Assembly (NCBI GenBank): GCA_021324885.1
Contig: JAJPIF010000026.1
Location: 1-64,000 of the forward strand
Source of the DNA: Pseudomonadota bacterium
GTDB taxonomy: Bacteria; Desulfobacterota; Binatia; Binatales; Binataceae
DNA: 64,000 nt
Direction of reading: 5' to 3'
Positions within the stretch are counted from its first letter, which is position 1; every line of letters begins with the position of its first letter. Both the position numbers and the translations under genes were made by a program. The notes under the pieces were generated by a model that was given only the letters and a program-made list of their open reading frames with translations, did not search any database and was not told the DNA's origin. Shown here one piece after another: positions 55,001 to 62,608 of this stretch.

Positions 55001-55179
55001 TTCGTGAGCAGCCGGAGCCGTTGCCGTCGAGCTTCTCTCCCACCAGCCTCGAGGAAGTGGAGCGCCAGCACATCGAGCGAGTTCTGGCGGAGACGGCAAC
55101 CTTGGAGGAAGCCGCCGCGATACTTGGAATCAACACTTCCACGCTCTGGCGCAAGCGCAAGCGCTACAAATTCGAGTAA
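52060..55179 (+). CDS. Fused KinB-type histidine kinase / NtrC-type sigma-54 activator
   Basis: Single polypeptide of 1039 residues from ATG 52060. Order: TM1, KinB-like periplasmic helical sensor (NYVSIEAAQHMHKALWSLQLAQHQ), TM2, HAMP, PAS (about 250-360), HisKA with H378 (LSHELKTPLTS), HATPase (NALRYTP, DTGSGIPAE, GSAGLGLAIV), receiver with D648 (VLSDYRM), AAA+ with Walker A GESGTGK (about 763), sigma-54 contact loop GSFTGA, and a Fis-type helix-turn-helix (EEAAAILGINTSTLWRKRKRYKFE). An internal AGGAGG-TTT-ATG (53845) sits at the junction, so a free activator could also be made. Likely controls P1-P7. Confidence 0.93.
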   Translation: MHPPSLRSRIRNGSLIMLSVAVALGALALPGIHRLGGAIRETLHRNYVSIEAAQHMHKALWSLQLAQHQGNIDQVLKPSWDSFKYWIDVEQGDITEVGEAALAHDIEQRGNKLFGAFAARVTDSSIDQDFAALHTRLDDLIALNSHAMFRADGRASRMGNRLTWEFACGLAALLLIGIALSWTLAATITQPLNELADRLRSFSLRGNLLKLREQPLAELQTVASEFNKMAERLEQFEKLNVDRLVYEKSKTEAIIESIEDGIVLIGPKGIVTHINEIAAIILGVEREDALGSPFDDLNSHHPHYLRIRNALQRAFSGDDTHRIEVELHVRGRDHSYLLKPVPLRQAGQRFGTILTLQDITYLRDLDRARTNLVATLSHELKTPLTSISLSAGLLERRWAEMGEQEGRLVAGIGEDVARIRHLADDLLNLARGTNANIAVRSVELNLVELIRAVSRAFTVQAEHKQVILRLELPDNLPALRGDPIKLSWVVSKLISNALRYTPEGGTIAVVLTQSSGAFSLKVRDTGSGIPAEIKDRLFERFAQGKVNGAEPGSAGLGLAIVKDIVEAHGGRIFVATTEGYGTCFTVGDTHPAGGFMARLLIVDDEKNIRNHLGTFFETCGHRVRTAESAAEALSLLGENGGFDLVLSDYRMAEINGLALLQRIKRDHPSLPVILMTAYGTVESAVEAMKSGAYDYVTKPFTLDQIQHVVARALEVQSLRAEVSSLRDAIDDQPLLESRSPAMRHLLEVAYQAASSEATILLMGESGTGKNVLARQIHKWSRRFKGPFVVVNCTTLSENLLESELFGHMRGSFTGAFKDKPGRLEAANHGTVFLDEVADLSAPLQTKFLRFVQEQCFERVGGDETIHVDTRIIAASNRDLLGEVRAHHFREDLFYRLNVIALQVPSLRKRREDVLALAEHFLATAATRNHRPGLRFSPEAEGAIKHYWWPGNIRELRNAVERAAILALGEVIKPDCLPDAMFREQPEPLPSSFSPTSLEEVERQHIERVLAETATLEEAAAILGINTSTLWRKRKRYKFE

Positions 55180-55410
55180 ACTCCAGCAGTTATCGCCTTC
55201 CTTGAAAAAGCCTTTTAGTTTCTTCAGGCATGTTCCCGGTCCTTCCCAACTCTCTCCTGATGAGGGGAACGGGGACAGAAGATTTGCAGCCTGAAATTAC
55301 GATGCCGCTTTGTTGGGCAGTGCCCGTTCGTTTGGCAGATTCCCCCGGATCCTTGGAGTAAAGCCTTGTGAGCTGGCGGTTCCATCGTCACTGGGACCAG
55401 CCGAAGCGTA

Positions 55411-55430
55411 TTTCATATTGCATCATGAAA
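55411..55430. promoter_or_regulatory. Candidate enhancer dyad upstream of P7
   Basis: TTTCATATTGCATCATGAAA, a perfect TTTCAT/ATGAAA dyad, 110 nt before the -24 of P7, a usual distance for NtrC-type enhancers. The rest of the 430-nt gap holds no gene that I can see. Confidence 0.4.
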
Positions 55431-55538
55431 CGGAAATATCAGGATGGCCATTGTATTCTGAAATGTAGAATTATTGCATATCAAAATCTTACTTTAGTTG
55501 TAGTTTCTGTCATCGCGAAGCCGGCGGCTCATTGCAGA

Positions 55539-55554
55539 CGGCACGCGTCATGCT
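55539..55554 (+). promoter_or_regulatory. Sigma-54 promoter P7
   Basis: CGGCACG-CGTC-ATGCT, exact spacing, 60 nt before ATG 55614 of the APC permease and downstream of the activator gene. Confidence 0.7.
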
Positions 55555-55613
55555 GAAAGGGCGCGGCATTTTGCAGGGCCAACTATGACGGGCCGTTCGA
55601 CAAAGGAGAAAAG

Positions 55614-57272
55614 ATGGCAGAAGCAACCGAAGCCAAAATGGTGCCGACTCTGGGGTTGACCGGAGTCACGGTAAACGCGATGGCGCTGATAGCGCCGGGC
55701 GCATTTCTATGGATCACCTTCGTGGTCCAGGCTGGGTACTCCTATCCTTCGGGAATCTCGATGTGGTTTGGGATTTTAGCAGCTCTGGCTCTCGCCTTCG
55801 CCACGGCAATCTCCTATGCGGAGTTGAACAAGCTCTATCCTGGCGCGGGCAGTTCCTACCTGTTTGCGGAACAGGCCTTCCTCAACCATTCCAGGCACTA
55901 TCGGTTCGCACGCATTGCCAAATTCGTGCTTGGTTGGGGTTCGCATCTCTACTACTGGGTGTACCCCGGCGCGATGGCCGCTACGATTGGCATTATGATC
56001 GGGTACATCGTCGGTATCTTTTTCCCTAACGTTATCAATTCCGGAACGCCCGGTCCGGTCTTCATGGCTATGGTGGCGGTGATTGCCGCCTTTGGAATTT
56101 CATACATAGCGTACAGGGGAGTTCAAGCCTCAACGTGGACGAACTTCACCATCAACGTCATCCAGATCACGGCCCTGATGATTTTTGCCTTGATGGCGAT
56201 CATATATCGCATCGGACATCCAGAGGGCTCCACCGGGCTGGCGCTCGACGGCACCAGCAAGGTGCTCCATTACTCGCTCGGCGGGAATGCTCCGGCTCAT
56301 CCCAGCGGCTGGTCGGTCATCGCCCCGCACAGCTTTAATGGCGTGATGCTACAGGCCACGATAGCCATCTTTCTACTGTGCGGGTTTGAATCCATCACCT
56401 CATTGGGAGAGGAAGCCAAGAACCCGAAGAAGGACATTTCCCGCGGTGTTCTGCTTTCACTCTTCATCCAGGGTCTAATCTGTTACATGATTGAATATTT
56501 TGCCGCGAACTATTTTCTTAGTAGTGCCTACAGCATGGCCGACGCCAAGGGTTCGGCCGCACCTATAGGCGATATGATGACGATCGTCGGCAATGCGCTG
56601 CTGGGTGGCCACGGTCAAGCGTTCATGGTGGTGGAAGCCATCACGGTCTTTCTGGCCCTGATCGGTACGACCCTGGCCTGCATGAATACCGGGGCGCGGG
56701 TGACCTACGCGATGGGCCGCGACGAAGAAGTCCCCGAGCACTTCGGGATTCTGCATGGGGAGAACCTCACGCCGCATCGGACAATCTGGACCTTGGCGGT
56801 GATCTCCGCAATATTCGGCGTGATCGGTTCGCTCTATTATTTCGCGGGCGGCTCGGCTCCCGACGACAAAACGATCGCCACCCTTCCGCACAACATATGG
56901 TACATGGCGGGGATGAGCTCAAACGCATATCTGGCGGCTCTGCCCAACGGACTGGCGCTGGTGACGTTAATTTCCAACTTTGGAATCTTCATTACCTATG
57001 GTCTGACCAACTTGCTCTGCATACTCGCCTATCAGGAGCGGCGCGAATTCCACGGTTTGAAGCACATGGTAATTCCGGTATTCGGTGCAGTGGCGAACTT
57101 CGCCTGCATGGCGTTTTACATCATCGGACCAATCGAGGGCTTGGGAAGCGTCAAGGAACCGCTCATGGCCGTGGGTCTTGCCGTGATATGGGGCATATAC
57201 GGAGCGTTCTATTTCATGCGCAATTCCAGGAAGCGGGGCAAGGAGACAATTCTGGTCGGTAAGCCCGCATAG
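55614..57272 (+). CDS. APC-superfamily permease
   Basis: 552 residues and about 12-13 helices. Starts with LTGVTVNAMALIAPGAFLWITFVVQAG, followed by AISYAELNKLYPGAGSSYLFAEQAF, an APC helix 2-3 signature. LCGFESITSLGEEAKNPKKDISRGVLLSL is the conserved helix 6 to loop 7 motif of amino-acid permeases. Likely substrate is an amino acid or K+, but no selective residue can be named. AAAGGAG precedes ATG 55614. P7 lies upstream and an intrinsic terminator follows. Confidence 0.9.
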   Translation: MAEATEAKMVPTLGLTGVTVNAMALIAPGAFLWITFVVQAGYSYPSGISMWFGILAALALAFATAISYAELNKLYPGAGSSYLFAEQAFLNHSRHYRFARIAKFVLGWGSHLYYWVYPGAMAATIGIMIGYIVGIFFPNVINSGTPGPVFMAMVAVIAAFGISYIAYRGVQASTWTNFTINVIQITALMIFALMAIIYRIGHPEGSTGLALDGTSKVLHYSLGGNAPAHPSGWSVIAPHSFNGVMLQATIAIFLLCGFESITSLGEEAKNPKKDISRGVLLSLFIQGLICYMIEYFAANYFLSSAYSMADAKGSAAPIGDMMTIVGNALLGGHGQAFMVVEAITVFLALIGTTLACMNTGARVTYAMGRDEEVPEHFGILHGENLTPHRTIWTLAVISAIFGVIGSLYYFAGGSAPDDKTIATLPHNIWYMAGMSSNAYLAALPNGLALVTLISNFGIFITYGLTNLLCILAYQERREFHGLKHMVIPVFGAVANFACMAFYIIGPIEGLGSVKEPLMAVGLAVIWGIYGAFYFMRNSRKRGKETILVGKPA

Positions 57273-57290
57273 CCAGACAGATTGAAGTGA

Positions 57291-57328
57291 AAAAGGCGGC
57301 GCTGCCGTGGAGCATCGCCGCCTTTTGT
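57291..57328 (+). terminator. Intrinsic terminator of APC permease gene
   Basis: AAAAGGCGGCG and CGCCGCCTTTT form an 11-bp stem around a 14-nt loop, followed by TGTTTCC. It starts about 20 nt after the permease stop and marks the end of the sigma-54 island. Confidence 0.85.
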
Positions 57329-57488
57329 TTCCTTGAGTTTTCCTCTTCTCGATTTACATCGAAAGCAAGTGAGGCGACCGTGTCGGCGCTCTGTTGCCGG
57401 CCGCGATGCGGAAGGCGGGCAGGGCCGCTGCCCTACCAAGTGTAGAGGCCGGTACGTACTCGGACGCGCATCCTTGAACGGGCGGGAT

Positions 57489-58139
57489 TTACCAGAACCA
57501 ATGATGGTGCCCGTGATGACCGTCGCCATGTCCGTGCGCTCCCGGAAATGGACCGGGAGGGTTGCCCATTCCCGGCGGGCCATGGTGCCAGTGAGGTCCT
57601 CCCCAGGCAAAGGGATGCGCCTGGCGCCATCTCTGCCTGAGCTCCCCCCGCTCCATCGGCGACATCTGCTGCCATCGCTGGTAATTCATCAGCATGTGTT
57701 GGCGTTGCTGGGGCGGCAATTGCTGGAAGCGCCGGTAACGGTCGAGCAACTCCTGGCGTTGGGCGGGCGGTAGCGCCCTGAAACGGCTGTAGGCCTGCTG
57801 GAGCTGTGCCCGCCGCTCGGGCGGGAGTTGGCGGTACTCGCGCATCGCCTGGAGCACCTGACGGCGCTCTTCAGGCGGAAGGCGGCGGAACTCTTCGAAA
57901 TTGCGCTGCGCCGCATAACGCTGTTCGGGACTCATCTGCTGCCATCGGCGGAGGTTCTCCAGTACCGTCTGGCGCTGCATGGGATTCAGCTTCATCCACG
58001 TGTCATGATAGCGCTGTATGTACGCCTGTTCGGCTGGATTCGCCGGTACTCCGGGCAACATCTGGGCACCAGCCCCTGGCACTGAACCCACCGCGACGAG
58101 AGTGGCCATCGAGATGGCTATGAGGACGCGGCGGATCAT
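57489..58139 (-). CDS. DUF3106-like secreted protein, Arg/Gln/Pro-rich
   Basis: 216 residues from ATG 58139, with signal peptide (RRVLIAISMATLVAVGSVPGAGAQ). The body is a tandem array of about 16-residue helical repeats of the type W/FRRLPPEERRQVLQAMREYRQ, followed by a His/Gly/Pro tail (GPHWHHGPPGMGN ... HGHGDGHHGHHHWFW) that may bind metal. Known in operons with ECF sigma factors. ATGA overlaps the preceding gene, showing translational coupling. Confidence 0.85.
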   Translation of the reverse strand: MIRRVLIAISMATLVAVGSVPGAGAQMLPGVPANPAEQAYIQRYHDTWMKLNPMQRQTVLENLRRWQQMSPEQRYAAQRNFEEFRRLPPEERRQVLQAMREYRQLPPERRAQLQQAYSRFRALPPAQRQELLDRYRRFQQLPPQQRQHMLMNYQRWQQMSPMERGELRQRWRQAHPFAWGGPHWHHGPPGMGNPPGPFPGAHGHGDGHHGHHHWFW

Positions 58140-58474
58140 TCGGTTACCTGGTCCTCGCTGTCTGGAGTTGACGGTTCGTTGTTCAGCGGCGGGGGCGAAT
58201 TGGTAAGTCCTGACGATGGAGGCGGAATGGTTAGCACCGGCTGCGGTGGCGCACTCGGACCATCGTTGAGGTACCCCATCGCGCGCAGGGTTTGAATCTG
58301 ATCCAGCATCGAGTTCTGATTGGCGTCGGGCTGACCGTTGGAGTTCGACGCGAACAGGTCCAGGTCCAGCAGCATCCTGGGGTCCGGACCGATCTGCGCC
58401 CACGACACGCGCGCTCCCAGGGCAATCGCGGCGGCCAGCAGCATCGCACTCGACCATTTAGGACCGGAGCGCAT
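58136..58474 (-). CDS. Small exported hypothetical protein
   Basis: 112 residues with a signal peptide (AMLLAAAIALGARVSWAQ) and a short helix LLDLDLFASNSNGQPDANQNSMLDQIQTLRAMGYL. The C-terminal half is Pro/Ser-rich. No family recognised. It lies between anti-sigma and DUF3106 genes, with overlaps on both sides (17 nt and ATGA), so it is a firm member of the operon and probably a periplasmic sensor or effector. Confidence 0.75.
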   Translation of the reverse strand: MRSGPKWSSAMLLAAAIALGARVSWAQIGPDPRMLLDLDLFASNSNGQPDANQNSMLDQIQTLRAMGYLNDGPSAPPQPVLTIPPPSSGLTNSPPPLNNEPSTPDSEDQVTE

Positions 58475-58979
58475 CGCTGGACTTTGGCATCGGCCGCAAC
58501 TCGTCCAGATGCTCGATCAGGTCGTAATTTTCCAATAGATCGAGCTGCTGTACGACGTCATAATTGCGCAGGAATCCGACGTCGGTCACGCCCATCTGCT
58601 GCTCCAGGGCGAGCTGGTCGCCGGGCGGCTCGTTGGACGGATTGTTGAGGCCGGGCACCGCCAGCCAAAGGGCGAGAGCGGCGGCAGCCGCCGCAGTCAA
58701 TCCCGCTCCCCATCCATACACGGGCCGCCACCATTTCAGCCGCCGCTGCTTGTGGGCCTCAAGCTTGCGGCGCAGCTCGGAGCGGTAGGCGCCCCAATGC
58801 GGAACCGGCAGCTCGTCGATGCGCGAGGACAATTCGGACAGCAGCGCGCCAAATGACTGCGCCGATTCGCGGCACTGTTCGCATCCCGCCAGATGGGCCG
58901 CGACCAATTCGCGCTCAGCGCCGGACAGTTCGCCTCGGATATACGGGACCAGCGCCGTTTCAGGATGACTAACCGCCAT
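58458..58979 (-). CDS. Zinc-binding anti-sigma factor
   Basis: 173 residues from ATG 58979. ZAS motif ELVAAHLAGCEQCRESA (H-x3-C-x2-C) binds zinc and holds the cognate ECF factor. One transmembrane helix follows (WGAGLTAAAAAALALWLAV), with a periplasmic tail (LLENYDLIEHLDEL). It nearly overlaps the sigma gene stop. Typical of inner-membrane anti-sigma proteins responding to envelope stress. Confidence 0.88.
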   Translation of the reverse strand: MAVSHPETALVPYIRGELSGAERELVAAHLAGCEQCRESAQSFGALLSELSSRIDELPVPHWGAYRSELRRKLEAHKQRRLKWWRPVYGWGAGLTAAAAAALALWLAVPGLNNPSNEPPGDQLALEQQMGVTDVGFLRNYDVVQQLDLLENYDLIEHLDELRPMPKSSDALRS

Positions 58980-58981
58980 TT

Positions 58982-59587
58982 TCAATCGTTCCCAAGCATT
59001 TTCTTTAGCGCGGCCAATCCACGATAGATATGGACCCGCGCGGTGTTCTCCGAACAGTTCAGCACCTGTGCAATCTCCCGGCTTGAAAAACCCTCCTGCA
59101 CCTGCAGCAGGACCGCTGTTCTCTGATTGGCCGACAAGCGTTGCAGAGCCTCCGCGAGACGGCCGGAAAACTGATGTTTGATAGCCGCCTGGTCGGGTCC
59201 TTCCTCACCGGAGGGAGGATCGATGCCGGGTTCGTCAGGATCGTCGCCCGGACCGGCCAGCGGCAGCAGCCTGTTCCACCATTTGCCCCGCCGCTTGTGG
59301 TCGATGCACAGGTTAACCAAGACACGGTAAAACCAGGTGGAAAAGCGCGACCGACCGTCGAAACGGTTGGCTGACTCGTACAGCCGGATGAAGGCGTCCT
59401 GCGAGATGTCACGCGCGTCGGCCTCATTGCCGAGCACCGAGTAAGCGATACGGAAAGCCCGCGTCTGATGGCGCTGGACCAACAGCTCGAACGCCTGCTC
59501 GTCACGCTGCGCGACCATTGCGCACAGTTCTTCATCCGTAAGCTCCTTCAAGCAGATTCGCCCCGGCGGCCGACGCGCTACCTCCAA
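58982..59587 (-). CDS. ECF-type RNA polymerase sigma factor
   Basis: 201 residues. Region 2 is EQAFELLVQRHQTRAFRIAYSVLGNEADARDISQDAFIRLYESANRFDGRSRFSTWFYRVLVNLCIDHKRR. Region 4 is LQRLSANQRTAVLLQVQEGFSSREIAQVLNCSENTARVHIYRGLAALKK. The start is TTG 59587 with no strong ribosome site, so the N-terminus is uncertain. The operon sigma - anti-sigma - secreted protein - DUF3106 suggests regulation of envelope or metal stress. Genes reading plus start 190 nt away. Confidence 0.9.
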   Translation of the reverse strand: MEVARRPPGRICLKELTDEELCAMVAQRDEQAFELLVQRHQTRAFRIAYSVLGNEADARDISQDAFIRLYESANRFDGRSRFSTWFYRVLVNLCIDHKRRGKWWNRLLPLAGPGDDPDEPGIDPPSGEEGPDQAAIKHQFSGRLAEALQRLSANQRTAVLLQVQEGFSSREIAQVLNCSENTARVHIYRGLAALKKMLGND

Positions 59588-59776
59588 AAGGAGGCCAAGC
59601 TCAACCTTCGGCCAGTCCAGCCCAGATGCTACCTGCTTTCACCCATTGGACGGAACTGGGATGCCGGGCGTTTACTGCCTTTTCGCCTTGCGTTTCATCG
59701 CGTCGCGCCTGCCATTGACAAGGCTGGACCGGTCGGGGTAGGGGGTTGCCAGATTTGACGGCGCGGGTCGAACCGC

Positions 59777-60925
59777 ATGCTCAAGGATCGTACAGCAATT
59801 GCCGGGATTGGCGAGACCACTTTTGGCAAGCTTTTGCCCTCCTCAGAAGAACGGCTGGCCTGCGAAGCGATTCTGGCTGCGCTCGATGACGCCGGTATCG
59901 CGCCACGCGAGGTCGACGGACTGTGCTCCTACACGATGGAGACGACTGACGCGACCGAAATTGCGCGCAATATCGGTGCGGGGGATGTCACGTTCTTCTC
60001 ACAGATCGGCTATGGCGGCGGCGCTGGTGCTGCCACCGTCGGACATGCCGCGATGGCCGTGGCTGGTGGGCAGGCCAAGGTCGTGGTGGCATGGCGGGCG
60101 CGTAAACGCAGCGCTCGCAGCGCGCGCATCTGGGCCAGCGCCGCGGAAAGCGTTGCGGTCACCGGGCGATGGAGCCGGCCATGGGGACTGCTGCGTCCCG
60201 TCGACGAAATTGCCATGCTGGCGCGCCGCTATATGCACGAGTACGCAATCACGCGCGACGCACTGGCCGAAGTCGTGCTGGCGGTGCGCGCGCACGCCAA
60301 TCGCAATCCGCGCGCCGCGATGTACCACCGTGCGCTTACGCGCGAGGAATATATGAGCGCGCGCTGGGTGTCCGAACCGTTGTGCCTGTTCGATTGTTGC
60401 CTGGAAACCGACGGCGCGCTCGCCGCGGTCGTGGTTTCAAGCGACCGCGCTCGCGATTGCCGCCGTTCGCCGGTCTATATCCACGCTTTCGAGCAGGCGA
60501 TGCCGCGTCAGATTTTCGCGATGACCAATTACTTCTGCGAGGATCCGCTGCGCACGCCGTCATCCGTAGCCGGCAAGCTTTTGTGGCGCGACTCCGATTT
60601 CACCCCCGCCGACGTCAAGGTCGCCCAGATTTACGACGCCTTCAGTCCGCTGATCCTGTTCGCGCTTGAAGGCTTCGGGTTGTGCGGCCGCGGCGAGGCC
60701 GGGGACTTTGTGCGCGGCGGCAAGCTCAGATGGGACGGCGGTGGCGTCGCCGTCAACACCTCGGGCGGCAGTCTGTCGGAAGCCTATGTCCACGGCTTCA
60801 ATATGATCACCGAAGCGGTACGGCAGATGCGCGGCACCTCGACCTCCCAGGTGGACGGCGCGCAATGCTGCCTGGTGGCCAGCGCCGATTGCGTCCCGTC
60901 GGGCGCGCTGCTGCTGCGGAGATAG
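59777..60925 (+). CDS. Thiolase-like lipid-transfer protein (Ltp2 type)
   Basis: 382 residues of the SCP-x/thiolase superfamily. Opening DRTAIAGIGETTFGKLLPSSEERLACEAILAALDDAGI and closing NTSGGSLSEAYVHGFNMITEAVRQMRGTSTSQV. The catalytic cysteine of true thiolases is missing in the expected region (FFSQIGYGGGAGAATVGHA). This is the pattern of Ltp2-like retro-aldolases and the non-thiolytic group, which pair with DUF35 proteins in sterol side-chain and acyl-CoA degradation. The DUF35 gene follows 4 nt later. Confidence 0.88.
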   Translation: MLKDRTAIAGIGETTFGKLLPSSEERLACEAILAALDDAGIAPREVDGLCSYTMETTDATEIARNIGAGDVTFFSQIGYGGGAGAATVGHAAMAVAGGQAKVVVAWRARKRSARSARIWASAAESVAVTGRWSRPWGLLRPVDEIAMLARRYMHEYAITRDALAEVVLAVRAHANRNPRAAMYHRALTREEYMSARWVSEPLCLFDCCLETDGALAAVVVSSDRARDCRRSPVYIHAFEQAMPRQIFAMTNYFCEDPLRTPSSVAGKLLWRDSDFTPADVKVAQIYDAFSPLILFALEGFGLCGRGEAGDFVRGGKLRWDGGGVAVNTSGGSLSEAYVHGFNMITEAVRQMRGTSTSQVDGAQCCLVASADCVPSGALLLRR

Positions 60926-60928
60926 ACG

Positions 60929-61372
60929 ATGACCGTTCCCAACTGGGCCGGCGAAGACGAAGTTGGATTCTGGGAGGGCGTCGAGCGCGGTGAACTGCGG
61001 ATTCAAAGCTGCGCGCGGTGCAAGCGGCTGCGCTTTCCGCCCCGTCCGTTCTGCCCGTGGTGCCAGTCGCCGGATTGCGCTTGGCAGCCGATGTCGGGAC
61101 GGGGTACTTTGTGGTCGTACGCGATTGTGCATCCGCCGCTGGTGGCGCCCTTTGCCGAGCTCGCGCCCTACAATGTGATCGTGGTCGCGTTGCAGGAGGA
61201 TCCGCACATCCGGATAGTCGGCAATCTCGTGACGGATGCGCAGGGGGCCATCAATGAGGTGAAGGCGCAGCAGATTCGGATTGGTGCACAGGTGGAAGTG
61301 GTCTTCGGCGAAGGTCCAGGCGGACTGCGCCTGCCACGCTGGAGGTACGCTGCGCATCGAAGCGGGGACTGA
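60929..61372 (+). CDS. DUF35 (OB-fold, zinc ribbon) protein
   Basis: 147 residues. Rubredoxin-like zinc ribbon LRIQSCARCKRLRFPPRPFCPWCQS (two CxxC) and OB-fold with WSYAIVHPPLVAPFAELAPYNVIVVALQEDPHIRIVGNLV. DUF35 proteins form heteromers with thiolase-like enzymes (ChsH2-Ltp2), where they supply the acyl-CoA contacts. Here the gene directly follows its probable partner with 4 nt spacing and precedes a CoA-transferase. Confidence 0.92.
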   Translation: MTVPNWAGEDEVGFWEGVERGELRIQSCARCKRLRFPPRPFCPWCQSPDCAWQPMSGRGTLWSYAIVHPPLVAPFAELAPYNVIVVALQEDPHIRIVGNLVTDAQGAINEVKAQQIRIGAQVEVVFGEGPGGLRLPRWRYAAHRSGD

Positions 61373-61390
61373 GCATTGGAAGGAAGCGCG

Positions 61391-62599
61391 ATGGCAGAAG
61401 ACACCCTAACCCCCGCCCGTTTACTCGATCGCAGCGGACCGCTCAAGGGACTCACCGTCGTCGACCTGACCTGGGGTGTGGCGGGGCCGCTGGCGACCAT
61501 GTTCATGGCCGATTATGGCGCCGATGTGATCAAGGTCGAGCCGCCCGGTGGCGATCCGTTCCGCGCCCTGCTGCCCGCCTATACCGTGTGGCAGCGCGGC
61601 AAGAAAAGCATCGTCCTGAATTTGAAGAATGAGCCGGGAAAAAGTCTGTTACACCGGATGCTGGCGCGTGCCGATGTTTTGATCGAAAGCTTTACGCCCG
61701 AGGCCGCCAGCCATCTGCAAATCAATTACGAATCGCTGCAAGCGGACTTCCCCCGCTTGATCGCCTGTTCGATCCGGGGCTACGGCGATGAGCGCGACAA
61801 CCAGCACAGCGGTTTTGACGCGCTGGTCCAGGCGCGCGCGGGCCTGTTCGGCGAGCAGGGCGGAATTCGCGAAGGCCCGGTGTTTTCCTACTATCCGCTG
61901 GCCAGTTACGCGGCCGCGTATTTAGCGCTGATCGGCGTGATGGCGGCGCTGCACGCGCGCAAGCAGAGCGGCAAATGCCAGCGGGTCGAGACCTCGCTCT
62001 ACGACGGAGTCCTGGCCCACTTCGCGCTCCAGCTTTCGCAGGCGGAAAAGCCCACCGCGAGTTTTCGCGCCTATCGCGGCAGCAAACGCCACGTGCCGCC
62101 CTCGGTCGATTCCTATCAATGCTCGGACGGTCGCTATCTGCATATTCACACCGGCGCCAAGGGCGCGTTCGAGCGGCTGTGTGAACTGGTGGGAATCGAC
62201 CCCAGGGAATTTCCCGGCTACTACAAGGGACGCCATTTTGTCGGCGACCGCGAACAGGGCGAGCGCTTTCGCCGCGAACTGGCGCAGCGCTTCCGGACAC
62301 GTCCGATGATGCAATGGGTCGCGGCCCTGCGCGACTCCGATGTCGCTGTCGGTCCCTGCCTGGAGGCCGGAGCCGGATTCGAGGACGAGCAGGCGCTGGC
62401 GATGGATTTGATCGCGCAGGTCTTCGACCCGCGGCTGGGAAACCTGCGCGAATGCGGATTGCCAATCAAATTTGGCGCCACGCCCGGCGCGATCACCAAG
62501 TCCGCGCCCGAGCCCGGCGCCGACGCCGAGGAAGTCCTGCGCTGGCTGGGGATTCCGCATTCAGAAGCGGCGGTTTTGCGCGCCCAGGGAGCGGTTTGA
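61391..62599 (+). CDS. CaiB/BaiF CoA-transferase lacking the usual Asp
   Basis: 402 residues from ATG 61391. LTVVDLTWGVAGPLATMFMADYGADVIKVEPPGGDPF opens the fold, and RYLHIHTGAKGAFERLCELVGIDP is in the C-terminal part. In the four other copies an Asp precedes the helix that packs on the CoA site (for example QGDFQGG, PMDLFTA). Here the equivalent stretch is SYYPLASYAAAYLALIGVMAAL with no acidic residue. It may thus be inactive, or a partner subunit for the next CoA-transferase, 9 nt downstream. Confidence 0.88.
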   Translation: MAEDTLTPARLLDRSGPLKGLTVVDLTWGVAGPLATMFMADYGADVIKVEPPGGDPFRALLPAYTVWQRGKKSIVLNLKNEPGKSLLHRMLARADVLIESFTPEAASHLQINYESLQADFPRLIACSIRGYGDERDNQHSGFDALVQARAGLFGEQGGIREGPVFSYYPLASYAAAYLALIGVMAALHARKQSGKCQRVETSLYDGVLAHFALQLSQAEKPTASFRAYRGSKRHVPPSVDSYQCSDGRYLHIHTGAKGAFERLCELVGIDPREFPGYYKGRHFVGDREQGERFRRELAQRFRTRPMMQWVAALRDSDVAVGPCLEAGAGFEDEQALAMDLIAQVFDPRLGNLRECGLPIKFGATPGAITKSAPEPGADAEEVLRWLGIPHSEAAVLRAQGAV

Positions 62600-62608
62600 G
62601 GAAATCCG

